A stretch of DNA of 33,501 bases, from contig CAMOLV010000003.1 in the NCBI GenBank assembly GCA_946619045.1, positions 1 to 33,501 of the forward strand. Direction: 5' to 3'. The notes below the pieces were generated by a model. That model saw only the letters and a list, made by a program, of their open reading frames with translations, was not told the DNA's origin and ran no database searches. Positions 1 through 7,076 of this stretch are shown piece after piece. Every line of letters starts with the position of its first letter. The stretch's first letter is position 1. Made by a program: the position numbers and the translations under genes. The stretch is from an uncultured Coriobacteriales bacterium (GTDB lineage: Bacteria > Actinomycetota > Coriobacteriia > Coriobacteriales > Atopobiaceae).

Positions 1-55
1 CCCCACGTTCGTCCAGCATGCGGCGCAGCTCGTCGGTGTCGGTCATGAGAACTCC
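1..55. repeat. Terminal direct repeat identical to 33447-33501 (contig circularisation overlap)
   Basis: CCCCACGTTCGTCCAGCATG...GGTCATGAGAACTCC is read identically at both ends, 55 bp. The stop of the gene at 43-405 overlaps the start of the gene at 33151-33492 (ATGA) when circularised. Confidence 0.95.
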
Positions 56-405
56 CTTCTTGACCATGGGTAGCCCTCGCGGTCGTAGTAGTCATCGAGC
101 GAGACGCGCGTGTTCATCAGCTCGCCGTCCCTCATGTAGGAGTCGTGGGACAGCACATCTTCCAAGGTGGTCACGTTGTCGTACTCGTCCACCAGCTCCC
201 AATCGCCCGTGGAGAGGTAGCCGCGCAAATCGTCCATGCTGCCGATTCGTGGACGATGCTCGTCAAGAGGCTCCCAGATGTTTTCGCTCGCGCTGCTCCC
301 GTCGAAGTGGACTCGCCAGCCTCCCGACATCTTGCAGACATGCACCTCGTCATAGGTCGGAACCATTCGTGGTTCCTTTCGACGCAGATAGATGTTCGTC
401 CCCAT
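43..405 (-). CDS. Hypothetical phage protein
   Basis: 120 aa ORF; stop overlaps the next gene's start across the circular join. Confidence 0.7.
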   Translation of the reverse strand: MGTNIYLRRKEPRMVPTYDEVHVCKMSGGWRVHFDGSSASENIWEPLDEHRPRIGSMDDLRGYLSTGDWELVDEYDNVTTLEDVLSHDSYMRDGELMNTRVSLDDYYDREGYPWSRREFS

Positions 406-651
406 CTAACACTCCTCGTAGTCGCGTCTAACTCCCCACGCGCAGAACCCGTCAGGCGGCACGGGGTTGCGCAGCGGCTCGTCGTTCCAGTAGTCCCACG
501 TCTGGACAAGCGGGCCGTGGCAGTCGAGCGTGCCATCCTCGCACTCGGTGGCATTGGCGCAGTCGCGGCAGCGCACGACTTCCTCGCGCTGGGACCCATA
601 GGGCCACACGTTCTCACGGTCAACCACGTACTCAGCCATCGGACACCTCAA
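406..651 (-). CDS. Small Cys-rich (zinc-ribbon-like) protein
   Basis: 81 aa; CRDCANATEC...LDCHG...FCAWG cysteine pattern; tightly packed with neighbours. Start may be the internal Met (MAEYVV). Confidence 0.65.
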   Translation of the reverse strand: MRCPMAEYVVDRENVWPYGSQREEVVRCRDCANATECEDGTLDCHGPLVQTWDYWNDEPLRNPVPPDGFCAWGVRRDYEEC

Positions 652-826
652 CGCTCTTCTCGATTGGGTGTTCTACCATCCAGCGCTTACGAGCCTCTAT
701 TACTTTCCGATACGTGTCCTCGTCGGTATCCACCTCCTGTCCCATGACCTCTACGTGGTAGTCTCCATAGAAGTCGCACCGGACCGCCCCGACGCACTCA
801 ATCGGAACCGCTATCTCAACTAGCAT
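632..826 (-). CDS. Hypothetical small protein
   Basis: 64 aa ORF with short overlaps to neighbours. Confidence 0.6.
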   Translation of the reverse strand: MLVEIAVPIECVGAVRCDFYGDYHVEVMGQEVDTDEDTYRKVIEARKRWMVEHPIEKSVEVSDG

Positions 827-1211
827 CTGACACCTCTATTCCCAGCTCGCGTGCCAGCTTCCGTATCTCGCCCATCTGCCAGCACTCGTCCACCTCGCCG
901 TCGTTGCACCGGCGCTTGGTCACGCACCCCTCGCAGCGGTCATAGCTGACGTACTCAGAGAAGCGTCTGCACAACTCCCGCAGCTTGGCGTTCTCGGCCT
1001 TTACCTCAGCAACGAAAGCGTCTGTCGGGTCGTACTGCCCGATGTAGTCTTGGAGCCTTGCCGTCACGTCTAGATTCGCTGATTCAAGCGTTCGTGTATA
1101 CTTCCGCAGCCGCTTGACCTCAGCGCACAGCTCGGCGTTCAAAGCAACTACATCTTTAACTGCTTCCTTTAGCGCGTCCCACTCTGGACGTATCTCGTCA
1201 AGCACGCTCAT
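816..1211 (-). CDS. Coiled-coil protein with Cys cluster, AENAKLREL / ELGIEV paralogue 1
   Basis: 131 aa; VKAENAKLRELC...CEGCVTKRRC...ARELGIEVSDAS. Confidence 0.7.
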   Translation of the reverse strand: MSVLDEIRPEWDALKEAVKDVVALNAELCAEVKRLRKYTRTLESANLDVTARLQDYIGQYDPTDAFVAEVKAENAKLRELCRRFSEYVSYDRCEGCVTKRRCNDGEVDECWQMGEIRKLARELGIEVSDAS

Positions 1212-1528
1212 TCCTGCACCTCGATTCCTAGCTCGCGCTCAAGGCTTTCGCAGCGGCGATGGTTGGTGCCTGATGGGTCGTACAGCGGGCAGAACTCGCA
1301 CAAAGACCCTTGAACACAATACTCAAGTCCGCTCACCAGCTCCCGCAGCTTGGCATTCTCGGCCTGCAGCTCCAGCCTCTCAGCTCGCTCCCGCTGAACG
1401 ACGGTGTCGGGCTCGTAGTACACGAGCCATGCGGGGTTGCGGAGCCTGACACTAGCGGGGAAGGACAATGCATCGTCTGGGATCCACTCATACTGCGTCC
1501 AGTCGCCGATTGTCGGGCCTTCGCTCAT
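1208..1528 (-). CDS. Coiled-coil protein with Cys cluster, AENAKLREL / ELGIEV paralogue 2
   Basis: Start at MSEGPTIGDW; LQAENAKLRELV...CEFCPLYDP...RELGIEVQE; 4-bp overlap with the next gene. Confidence 0.7.
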   Translation of the reverse strand: MSEGPTIGDWTQYEWIPDDALSFPASVRLRNPAWLVYYEPDTVVQRERAERLELQAENAKLRELVSGLEYCVQGSLCEFCPLYDPSGTNHRRCESLERELGIEVQE

Positions 1529-1752
1529 TGCTCCACCTCGATTCCCAGCTCGCGCATGCGCTTCCATACCTCGACGCTGAAATCAATCTCTTCCTTACTT
1601 GCGTGCGGCTCGTCTGGCACGACGCAGTAAAAGTCCCACATGTCCCGCACCAACTCCCGCAGCTTGGCGTTCTCGGCCTGCAGGCGTTCGTTCTCGTCGC
1701 AGAGACGCTCAGCCTCGATGCGCAGCTCGCCGTTCGTAATGAAGCCGCTCAC
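1525..1752 (-). CDS. Coiled-coil protein, AENAKLREL / ELGIEV paralogue 3
   Basis: GTG start (VSGFITNGEL), 75 aa; LQAENAKLRELV...RELGIEVEQ. Confidence 0.65.
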   Translation of the reverse strand: MSGFITNGELRIEAERLCDENERLQAENAKLRELVRDMWDFYCVVPDEPHASKEEIDFSVEVWKRMRELGIEVEQ

Positions 1753-1847
1753 TCGTCCCACCTCCCCGCCGCCAGCATCGCCATGGCGAGCACGCCGAGC
1801 GTGCCGCCGAGCAGAAGCCCGAACGCGAAGCATGCCGTGTGGCTCAT
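1749..1847 (-). CDS. Very small membrane protein
   Basis: MSHTACFAFGLLLGGTLGVLAMAMLAAGRWDE; hydrophobic helix; GTGA overlap with the downstream GTG start. Confidence 0.45.
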   Translation of the reverse strand: MSHTACFAFGLLLGGTLGVLAMAMLAAGRWDE

Positions 1848-2062
1848 GACAGCCTCCTCTCCCAGAAGTCGCCCCCGCAGGGCATGTCCCAGTCCAGCCT
1901 GACCGCAATGGGACTCTCGCCGTCCATCCCGCAGATGCCGCACTCACTGCGCAGCTCCGAGCGCAGCGGCTCGGCCACCTCGGCCCACGGGTCGTAGAGC
2001 ACGCCCATATCCTCGTCCCACCTCTCGCATCGGCGGCACGTGCCGCACCTTCTCTCGTCCAT
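1844..2062 (-). CDS. Small Cys-rich protein
   Basis: MDERRCGTCRRCERW...ECGICGMDG; start preceded by GGGAGGAG. Confidence 0.6.
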   Translation of the reverse strand: MDERRCGTCRRCERWDEDMGVLYDPWAEVAEPLRSELRSECGICGMDGESPIAVRLDWDMPCGGDFWERRLS

Positions 2063-2089
2063 CTCTCTCCTCCCGCGTGGGAGCGGCCC

Positions 2090-2233
2090 CGCAGGGCCGC
2101 GTCCCCGTCCATTGCTGTGCGCCGCAGGGCTTCGCCGTTCCATAGCCGTGCCCTTCGCAGCCGAGCCAAGCCGTCGCAGTGCTCATTATCGCCACGCCGA
2201 GCCATCGCGAAGCACCGCTCTGCGAAGCCCTCG
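2090..2233. repeat. Degenerate short-word repetitive patch (second, smaller patch)
   Basis: Same word vocabulary as 2867-3440: CCATTGCTGTGC, GCCAAGCCGT, CCCTTCGCAG, GCGAAGC; no convincing CDS. Confidence 0.6.
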
Positions 2234-2866
2234 CTAGTCGATGTTGCTGAACACGACCTTGCCCTTCTCGTCGGTCACGCGGCAGGCGAAGCGTCCCTTG
2301 CCGCTGTTGCGCCACTGTCCGATGCCGCGCATGAAGCCGTACTGCAGCCACTCCACGATCAGCGGCACGAGGTCGGCCTTGAGCGTGCTCACCTTGAAGT
2401 CGCACCACGTCCCCTCGGGCAGCGCCTCGGAGTTGGCGAGCGCGACGCGCTCCCCCTGCGGGCCGCTCGCCCTGAGCGGGCGCTGGCAGCTCCCCTCGTC
2501 CATCCCCTCGGGGATGTGCAGCACGATGCGCCTCGGCGTCGGGAACACCAGCCCGTCGATTTCCTTCTTGTAGGCGCGGAGCTTGGCCGACTTGCAGTTG
2601 TCCCCCTTGCGCAGCATCCCGCAGGCGTCCTTGAAGAAGCCCTTGACCTGGTAGTCCCAGAGCATCGGCCTGCCGTCATCGGTGCGCGGGAAGCGCGTTA
2701 TGGCCCGCTCCTCCACCTCGTCGGTGCCGAGCGCCTCGACCTCCTCCTTGAGCGAGGGCGCGTCGGGTGCCTTGCTCGCGATGAAGCGCTCGTGAATCTT
2801 GGGGTCGCTCGACGCGGTGCCCAGAACCTCCTCGAGGAATACCAGATGCACGTCCAGTGTGATCAT
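2234..2866 (-). CDS. Conserved phage protein of the recombination region; possible RAMP-like C-terminus
   Basis: 210 aa, MITLDVHLVFLEEVLGTASSDPKIHERFIASKAPD...DYQVKGFFKDACGMLRK...CQRPLRASGPQGERVALANSE...GIGQWRNSGKGRFACRV; clean ORF. Confidence 0.85.
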   Translation of the reverse strand: MITLDVHLVFLEEVLGTASSDPKIHERFIASKAPDAPSLKEEVEALGTDEVEERAITRFPRTDDGRPMLWDYQVKGFFKDACGMLRKGDNCKSAKLRAYKKEIDGLVFPTPRRIVLHIPEGMDEGSCQRPLRASGPQGERVALANSEALPEGTWCDFKVSTLKADLVPLIVEWLQYGFMRGIGQWRNSGKGRFACRVTDEKGKVVFSNID

Positions 2867-3587
2867 TGTCCCTACTCACTTTCGTCGTTGTTGTTCCTTC
2901 TCTTTGCGGGTCATTGCTGTGCCAAGCCGTAGCCGCTCCATGCCCTTCGGAGCTACGCCGCTGCGTCGATTCGCTGAGCTGTGCCGCCGCATTGCGGTCT
3001 ATGCCATCGCCGGACTCGGCAGCGCCTTGCCGCCGCCTTGCCTCCGCACTGCCATGCCATCGATGCTTCGCCGCTGCTCAATGCTTGGCCATTCCACGCC
3101 TCGCCTTGGCATGTCGTATCGCTGCGGTGCTTTGCCGCTGCCCTTCGGTTCCCTGCCTGTCCATCGCCACGCAATTCAGGGCTAATGCAAGGCAGTGCCT
3201 AGCGGAGCTATGCCATTGCATTGCTGCGCTTTGCCAAGCCGTGGCCATTCTGAGCTTCGCTCTGCCTTGGCGATTCGGTGCGGGGCATTGCCGTGGCCGG
3301 GCTATGCTTGGCTCTGCCGCTGCGCGTCCATTGCCATGCCGTCGCGTCGCCGAGATTAGCTGCGCCACGCCCTCGCCTTGCCCCGCGTCGCCGAGCGCAT
3401 CTATGCCCCAGCGGTGCGTTTCTGCGCTGCGCCACTGCGGCGGGTGGCCCCTCCGTAGTGCCGTCTGCCTTCACGGTGCATCCCCTTCTGCTGCGCGGCC
3501 CAGGAAGATCCAACCCGCCGCGCCGGAACCTTTCGCTCGCACGCACCCAGACGGCACCATGGAAGGGCCATCTCCGCCTCCATGGAC
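2867..3587. repeat. About 0.6-0.7 kb of non-coding degenerate short-word repeats between bet and the 2234-2866 gene
   Basis: Repeated minus-strand words AGCGGCRAAGC, GGCTTGGCA, GCAATGG, GGCAAGGC, ATGGCA. Densest at about 2905-3440. No plausible protein on either strand. Confidence 0.75.
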
Positions 3588-4418
3588 CTAGAAGTCCACG
3601 TCCTGCTCGTAGAGGTCAGGCTCGACCGCCTCCTCGACGGCCACCTGCTCAGGCTCGGCCTCGGCTGGCGCTATCGTCCGCGCCCAGCCCTCGACGCTCG
3701 CCATGCCGTTGGACTGGTACAGCCCCCAGATGTACTTGCGGGCCTCGGCGCGGTCGATGCCGACGCTCGCGGCCAGCTCGCACACCTCGGCCATGCGGCC
3801 CTTCTCCTCGGGCGTCGGCTGCGTCCTCTCGGGCCTCGGCTTCTCGACCTCGGCCTGCACCTCGGTCGCCTGCGCCATCTCCTCCGAGCTGTACATCCCT
3901 TGGAACTCCTGCGGGAAGGCCCCGCGGAGGGCGTGCATCTCGGCGACCTTGACGATCATCGTCCCGGGCATCTTGGCCCAGTTGCTCTTGCCCGTGTTGT
4001 ACTCGCTGAGCGGGACCTCGCTGTAGTAGGGCTTGCGGCCCTTGCGGTACGCCCGCGCCCAGCCGCCGAGCAGCTGCTCGCCGAGCGTCTTGTAGTACGC
4101 CTCGCCAGCGCGGTGGTCGATGGCCCCCTGCGCGGTGAGCACGACCACGCCGACCTCGACGCCATCGTACTCGGGGTTGGAGTCCGCCCTCTTCTGGATG
4201 GCGGCGCGGCTCGTGATGATGCTCGCGGGGCCGCTGCCGTACTTGACGAGGTATGCCTCCTTCGTCCATGGGTTGAGCCGCTGCGTCGCGCAGAGCGCGA
4301 GGAAGAGCTGGATCTCCTGGTCGGTCGCGTTCGGGCAGAAAGTCTGCCGCACGTCCTGCGGCGTTATCTGGATTGACGCGCCCGCGTCATCCTGGAACTT
4401 GACTATCTCGTATGCCAT
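3588..4418 (-). CDS. bet: Phage recombination protein Bet (RecT/Redbeta-type ssDNA annealing protein)
   Basis: 276 aa; ITPQDVRQTFCPNATDQEIQLFLALCATQRLNPWTKEAYLVKYGSGPASIITSRAAIQKRADSNPEYDGVEVG is characteristic of the Bet family. Confidence 0.93.
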   Translation of the reverse strand: MAYEIVKFQDDAGASIQITPQDVRQTFCPNATDQEIQLFLALCATQRLNPWTKEAYLVKYGSGPASIITSRAAIQKRADSNPEYDGVEVGVVVLTAQGAIDHRAGEAYYKTLGEQLLGGWARAYRKGRKPYYSEVPLSEYNTGKSNWAKMPGTMIVKVAEMHALRGAFPQEFQGMYSSEEMAQATEVQAEVEKPRPERTQPTPEEKGRMAEVCELAASVGIDRAEARKYIWGLYQSNGMASVEGWARTIAPAEAEPEQVAVEEAVEPDLYEQDVDF

Positions 4419-4420
4419 GG

Positions 4421-5416
4421 CTACTCCTTGCAGCTCAGCTTGTAGTTCTTCCCGTGCGTCAGGATCTTGACCCGCCGCCTGATGCTGTACCTGTTGCAGA
4501 AGTCGGTGAACGCGTCGGCCTGCGCGGCGTTGCCGTACCCGGCGAACACGTAGTCAGGCACGGCCTCCCCCGGCGCGGGGCTTCCCATCGTGACCGCAAC
4601 CTCCTGGAGGAGTGCGCTCTTCGGCCCCAGCGGGGTCCCCATGCGCTCGCACTCCGCGACGTACTCCTGCGGGGTCATGTGCGTCTTGAAAGGCTCGGGG
4701 TTTATGCGCTCCTGCTCGCGCTCCCCGCGCTCCTGCTCGAGACGGGCTACCCGCTCCCGCTGCTCCTTTGCCTCCTGCGTGCGCCTGAGCGCCCCAGAGA
4801 GGTCGAGCGTGGCGAAGTAGTCGGCCTTGAGCGCGGCCTTGTCGGCATCGTCGTAGGGGCTGCTGTCGATGGTGGCCTCGTCGCTGGCTATGGCCTGCAC
4901 CGCCTTGTGCATGGCCTCCTCGGCCTGCGCGTCGCTCATCGAGCGGGCGTCCCACTGCCTTCCCTTCTCGGTGCCGAAGCGCACGAGGAGCCGCTCGAAC
5001 GGCACCAGCTCGGTGAGGTCGGGCGCGTAGTCGGCGTATGCCTCGGCCAGTGCCGCGAGCCTCGCCGACTTCCAGCGGGACTCGTAGGTCTCGACCTCGG
5101 CCTTGTATCCGGCGTCTATCGCGTCGAGCGGGGCGAGCGCCGCCTTGACCCGCGCGTCCGCCTCCTTCACCGCGTCCTTGATGGCCCTCATGCGCTCGTC
5201 GTAGCGGCCCTTGAGGGCGGCGATGTCCTTTCGAGCGCCCGTGCGCTCGCGCTTGCACTGCTTGTAGTCCTCGTCGGTGACGATCTCGCGCGGCATGTAC
5301 TCCTGCGCCAGGCGCTCCGCCTCCGAGGTGATGCCCGCGACGAGCTGGTCCAGCCCGCTCGTCGGCTCGATGGCCTCCTCTATCGGCGCGGCCTGTGTCT
5401 CGATGACCTCACTCAT
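4421..5416 (-). CDS. DUF1351-like phage protein
   Basis: 331 aa; EIVTDEDYKQCKRERTGARKDIAALKGRYDERMRAIKDAVKEADARVKAALAPLDAIDAGYK; located next to bet. Confidence 0.8.
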   Translation of the reverse strand: MSEVIETQAAPIEEAIEPTSGLDQLVAGITSEAERLAQEYMPREIVTDEDYKQCKRERTGARKDIAALKGRYDERMRAIKDAVKEADARVKAALAPLDAIDAGYKAEVETYESRWKSARLAALAEAYADYAPDLTELVPFERLLVRFGTEKGRQWDARSMSDAQAEEAMHKAVQAIASDEATIDSSPYDDADKAALKADYFATLDLSGALRRTQEAKEQRERVARLEQERGEREQERINPEPFKTHMTPQEYVAECERMGTPLGPKSALLQEVAVTMGSPAPGEAVPDYVFAGYGNAAQADAFTDFCNRYSIRRRVKILTHGKNYKLSCKE

Positions 5417-5894
5417 CCTCTTCCTCCCCCCACGTGATCATGTCCACGATGTCCTTGAGCGGGGCGCTGACCCATGTCTCGGCAGCTTCGGTCGCCATGT
5501 CGATGTGGCCCGTGGCCCCACTCACCTTGAGCAGGTCCTCGACGGTGAGCCAGCACACGTTCTCGCCGAAGCTGGCCGGGGCCTTGCCGCCCTTGGCCTG
5601 GTAGCCCTTGCCCTTGCGCCAGACGATGAGGAGCACGAAGTCCGCGTCCGCGTTGTAGCGCTCGTCCACCGCCTGCCGCTTGAACTTGTCGAGCCTGTCC
5701 GAGGTGAGCCGCTCCACCCGCTTGCACTCCGCGATGCCCTCGTATCCGTGCGCCCTGATGCCGTACACGTCGCCCATGTCGCGGTTGCCGTGCTGCGCCC
5801 TGCGCTCGATGCGGGTGTCGCCCGTGCGCTCGCGGAGGTAGGCCACGGTGGCCGTCTCGAACTTGGTTCCTAAATCTTTTGAAGGGTTAGCCAT
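5409..5894 (-). CDS. PD-(D/E)XK / Holliday-junction-resolvase-like nuclease
   Basis: 161 aa; KDLGTKFETATVAYLRER...RDMGDVYGIRAHGYEGIAECKRVERL gives a plausible E...D...ExK core. Confidence 0.65.
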   Translation of the reverse strand: MANPSKDLGTKFETATVAYLRERTGDTRIERRAQHGNRDMGDVYGIRAHGYEGIAECKRVERLTSDRLDKFKRQAVDERYNADADFVLLIVWRKGKGYQAKGGKAPASFGENVCWLTVEDLLKVSGATGHIDMATEAAETWVSAPLKDIVDMITWGEEEDE

Positions 5895-6060
5895 TCTTCT
5901 CCCCCTGTTCCCTCGCCTGACGCCACGCCCTGACCATGCGGGCCGCGTGGCGCTCGCTCACGCCGAAGCGCTCGCCGATCATGCGGTAGCTGTAGCCGTG
6001 CTCGCGAAGTGCGCTCATGCGCTCGACCTCCTCGGGCGTGAGCCTGCTCTTGCCGACCAT
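5887..6060 (-). CDS. Small helix-turn-helix protein
   Basis: MVGKSRLTPEEVERMSALREHGYSYRMIGERFGVSERHAARMVRAWRQ; HTH-like pattern. Confidence 0.7.
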   Translation of the reverse strand: MVGKSRLTPEEVERMSALREHGYSYRMIGERFGVSERHAARMVRAWRQAREQGEKNG

Positions 6061-6164
6061 CACAGCCACCCCATCAGCCTGCACGCCGCCCAGACGAGCG
6101 GCACCCAGCCGTACATGATCGCCAGGGCGATTCCCACGCCCGTGGCGATGGCCGTCTTGTCCAT
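6060..6164 (-). CDS. Very small membrane protein
   Basis: MDKTAIATGVGIALAIMYGWVPLVWAACRLMGWL, 34 aa, overlaps the next start. Confidence 0.45.
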   Translation of the reverse strand: MDKTAIATGVGIALAIMYGWVPLVWAACRLMGWL

Positions 6165-6235
6165 CTGGTATCCTTTCTGCCGTGCGCACTCGTGTGCGCT
6201 CTTCCTTCTCTCGCGGCATCGCGCGGCTGGACTCC

Positions 6236-6484
6236 CTACTCCCCCGCGCGTGCCGCCCTTCCCTCCATCCAAGCCAGCACGTCCGAGCGCCGCGCCCTGC
6301 GCGGGCGCTTGCACCCGCTCGGCACGCTGTAGGGCAGCAGCCCCGCGTTCATGGCGTCGTTGATGGCGTGGACGGACTTGGCGGTCATCTCGTGGATCTG
6401 CGCCACCGTGAGCAGGTCGGTATGCCTGCCCTCGGCCCTGACGTACAGCGTCCCGTTTATGACCAGCTCGGTCGGCATCTCCAT
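6236..6484 (-). CDS. Excisionase-like / MerR-type DNA-binding protein
   Basis: MEMPTELVINGTLYVRAEGRHTDLLTVAQIHEMTAKSVHAINDAMNAGLLPYSVPSGCKRPRRARRSDVLAWME. Confidence 0.6.
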   Translation of the reverse strand: MEMPTELVINGTLYVRAEGRHTDLLTVAQIHEMTAKSVHAINDAMNAGLLPYSVPSGCKRPRRARRSDVLAWMEGRAARAGE

Positions 6485-6920
6485 GCCGTGCCTCCCGTCT
6501 CCCAAAGCGCCCCCATCGCCGCGCCGCCCCGTCAGGCGGGCGGAAGGTGTCATCCGAAAGGAGGGGAATGTGAGCGACCAGCTGAGAGGGGTCGGTCCCG
6601 CCTTTCGACGGTCCGTGCGCTGGTGTCTCCGAAGGGCGGTAACTCCTGCGGAGCATCGCGGTCACCGAAGTGGGCGACGCAGCGGTCGGGGCGCTCTGGG
6701 TCGTGTCTGGGTTGCTCTCGTTGCCCTCGGCCTCCGTGTGGCAGCGCAGTCGCCGCGCCCCCTTAGCGCGGCGGCGGCTGCGCGGGCCGTCAGGCGCAAC
6801 GCACAAGTAAGGTTGACTCTCCGTTCTTGTGAGGTTGACTTACGGCGGCGTGTCGGTGCGGTCAGGGGACCGCCCCGCCGCCTAATGGGGCGGGGTCTCT
6901 ATGCCGTGAGGGTAACGAGT

Positions 6921-6936
6921 CTAGTAACGTTACTAG
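6921..6936. promoter_or_regulatory. Perfect 16-bp palindrome CTAGTAACGTTACTAG, possible operator
   Basis: Sequence equals its own reverse complement; lies just downstream of a predicted leftward promoter. Confidence 0.5.
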
Positions 6937-6955
6937 TAAGTAAGTCTTGTATAGT

Positions 6956-6983
6956 CTTATAGGAAGGCAATGTTGCCTTGCAA
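6956..6983 (-). promoter_or_regulatory. Candidate leftward promoter (-35 TTGCAA, 16-bp spacer, -10 TATAAG)
   Basis: Read on minus strand; the -35 falls within the first iteron-like repeat. Confidence 0.35.
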
Positions 6984-7076
6984 CTGTGCCGTTTTTGCCT
7001 TGCAACTAGTCCGTTTTTGCCTTGCAACTAATTGTTGAAAACTCGACAGTTGCATGTTGTTTTTGCCTTGCAACTA
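6971..7076. repeat. Iteron-like direct repeats, core GCCTTGCAACT, 4 copies
   Basis: Core starts at 6975, 6997, 7019 and 7065; three copies carry TTTTTGCCTTGCAACTA; spacing 22, 22 and 46 bp. Confidence 0.85.

Noticed and set aside
1-55. Biological direct terminal repeats
   Set aside because: 55 bp equals a common assembler k-mer length and the genes are continuous through the join; an assembly overlap is more likely.
2867-3587. CRISPR array
   Set aside because: No constant repeat with unique spacers; words are degenerate and irregularly spaced, and no cas adaptation genes are present.
2866-3591. Plus-strand 241-aa ORF and overlapping minus ORFs in the repeat tract
   Set aside because: Low-complexity Ala/Cys/Arg/Leu-rich products with similar composition in several frames, as expected from repetitive GC-rich DNA; no domain and opposite direction to the operon.
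3588-5437. Long plus-strand ORFs opposite bet and the DUF1351-like gene (e.g. 3582-4376, 4412-5437)
   Set aside because: Antisense shadows of well-supported minus-strand genes in high-GC DNA, with Leu/Arg/Val-rich composition.
6351-6962. Plus-strand Arg-rich ORF with a strong SD-like sequence near 6558
   Set aside because: Only the SD-like GGAGG supports it; composition resembles random GC-rich translation. Kept as part of the intergenic finding only.
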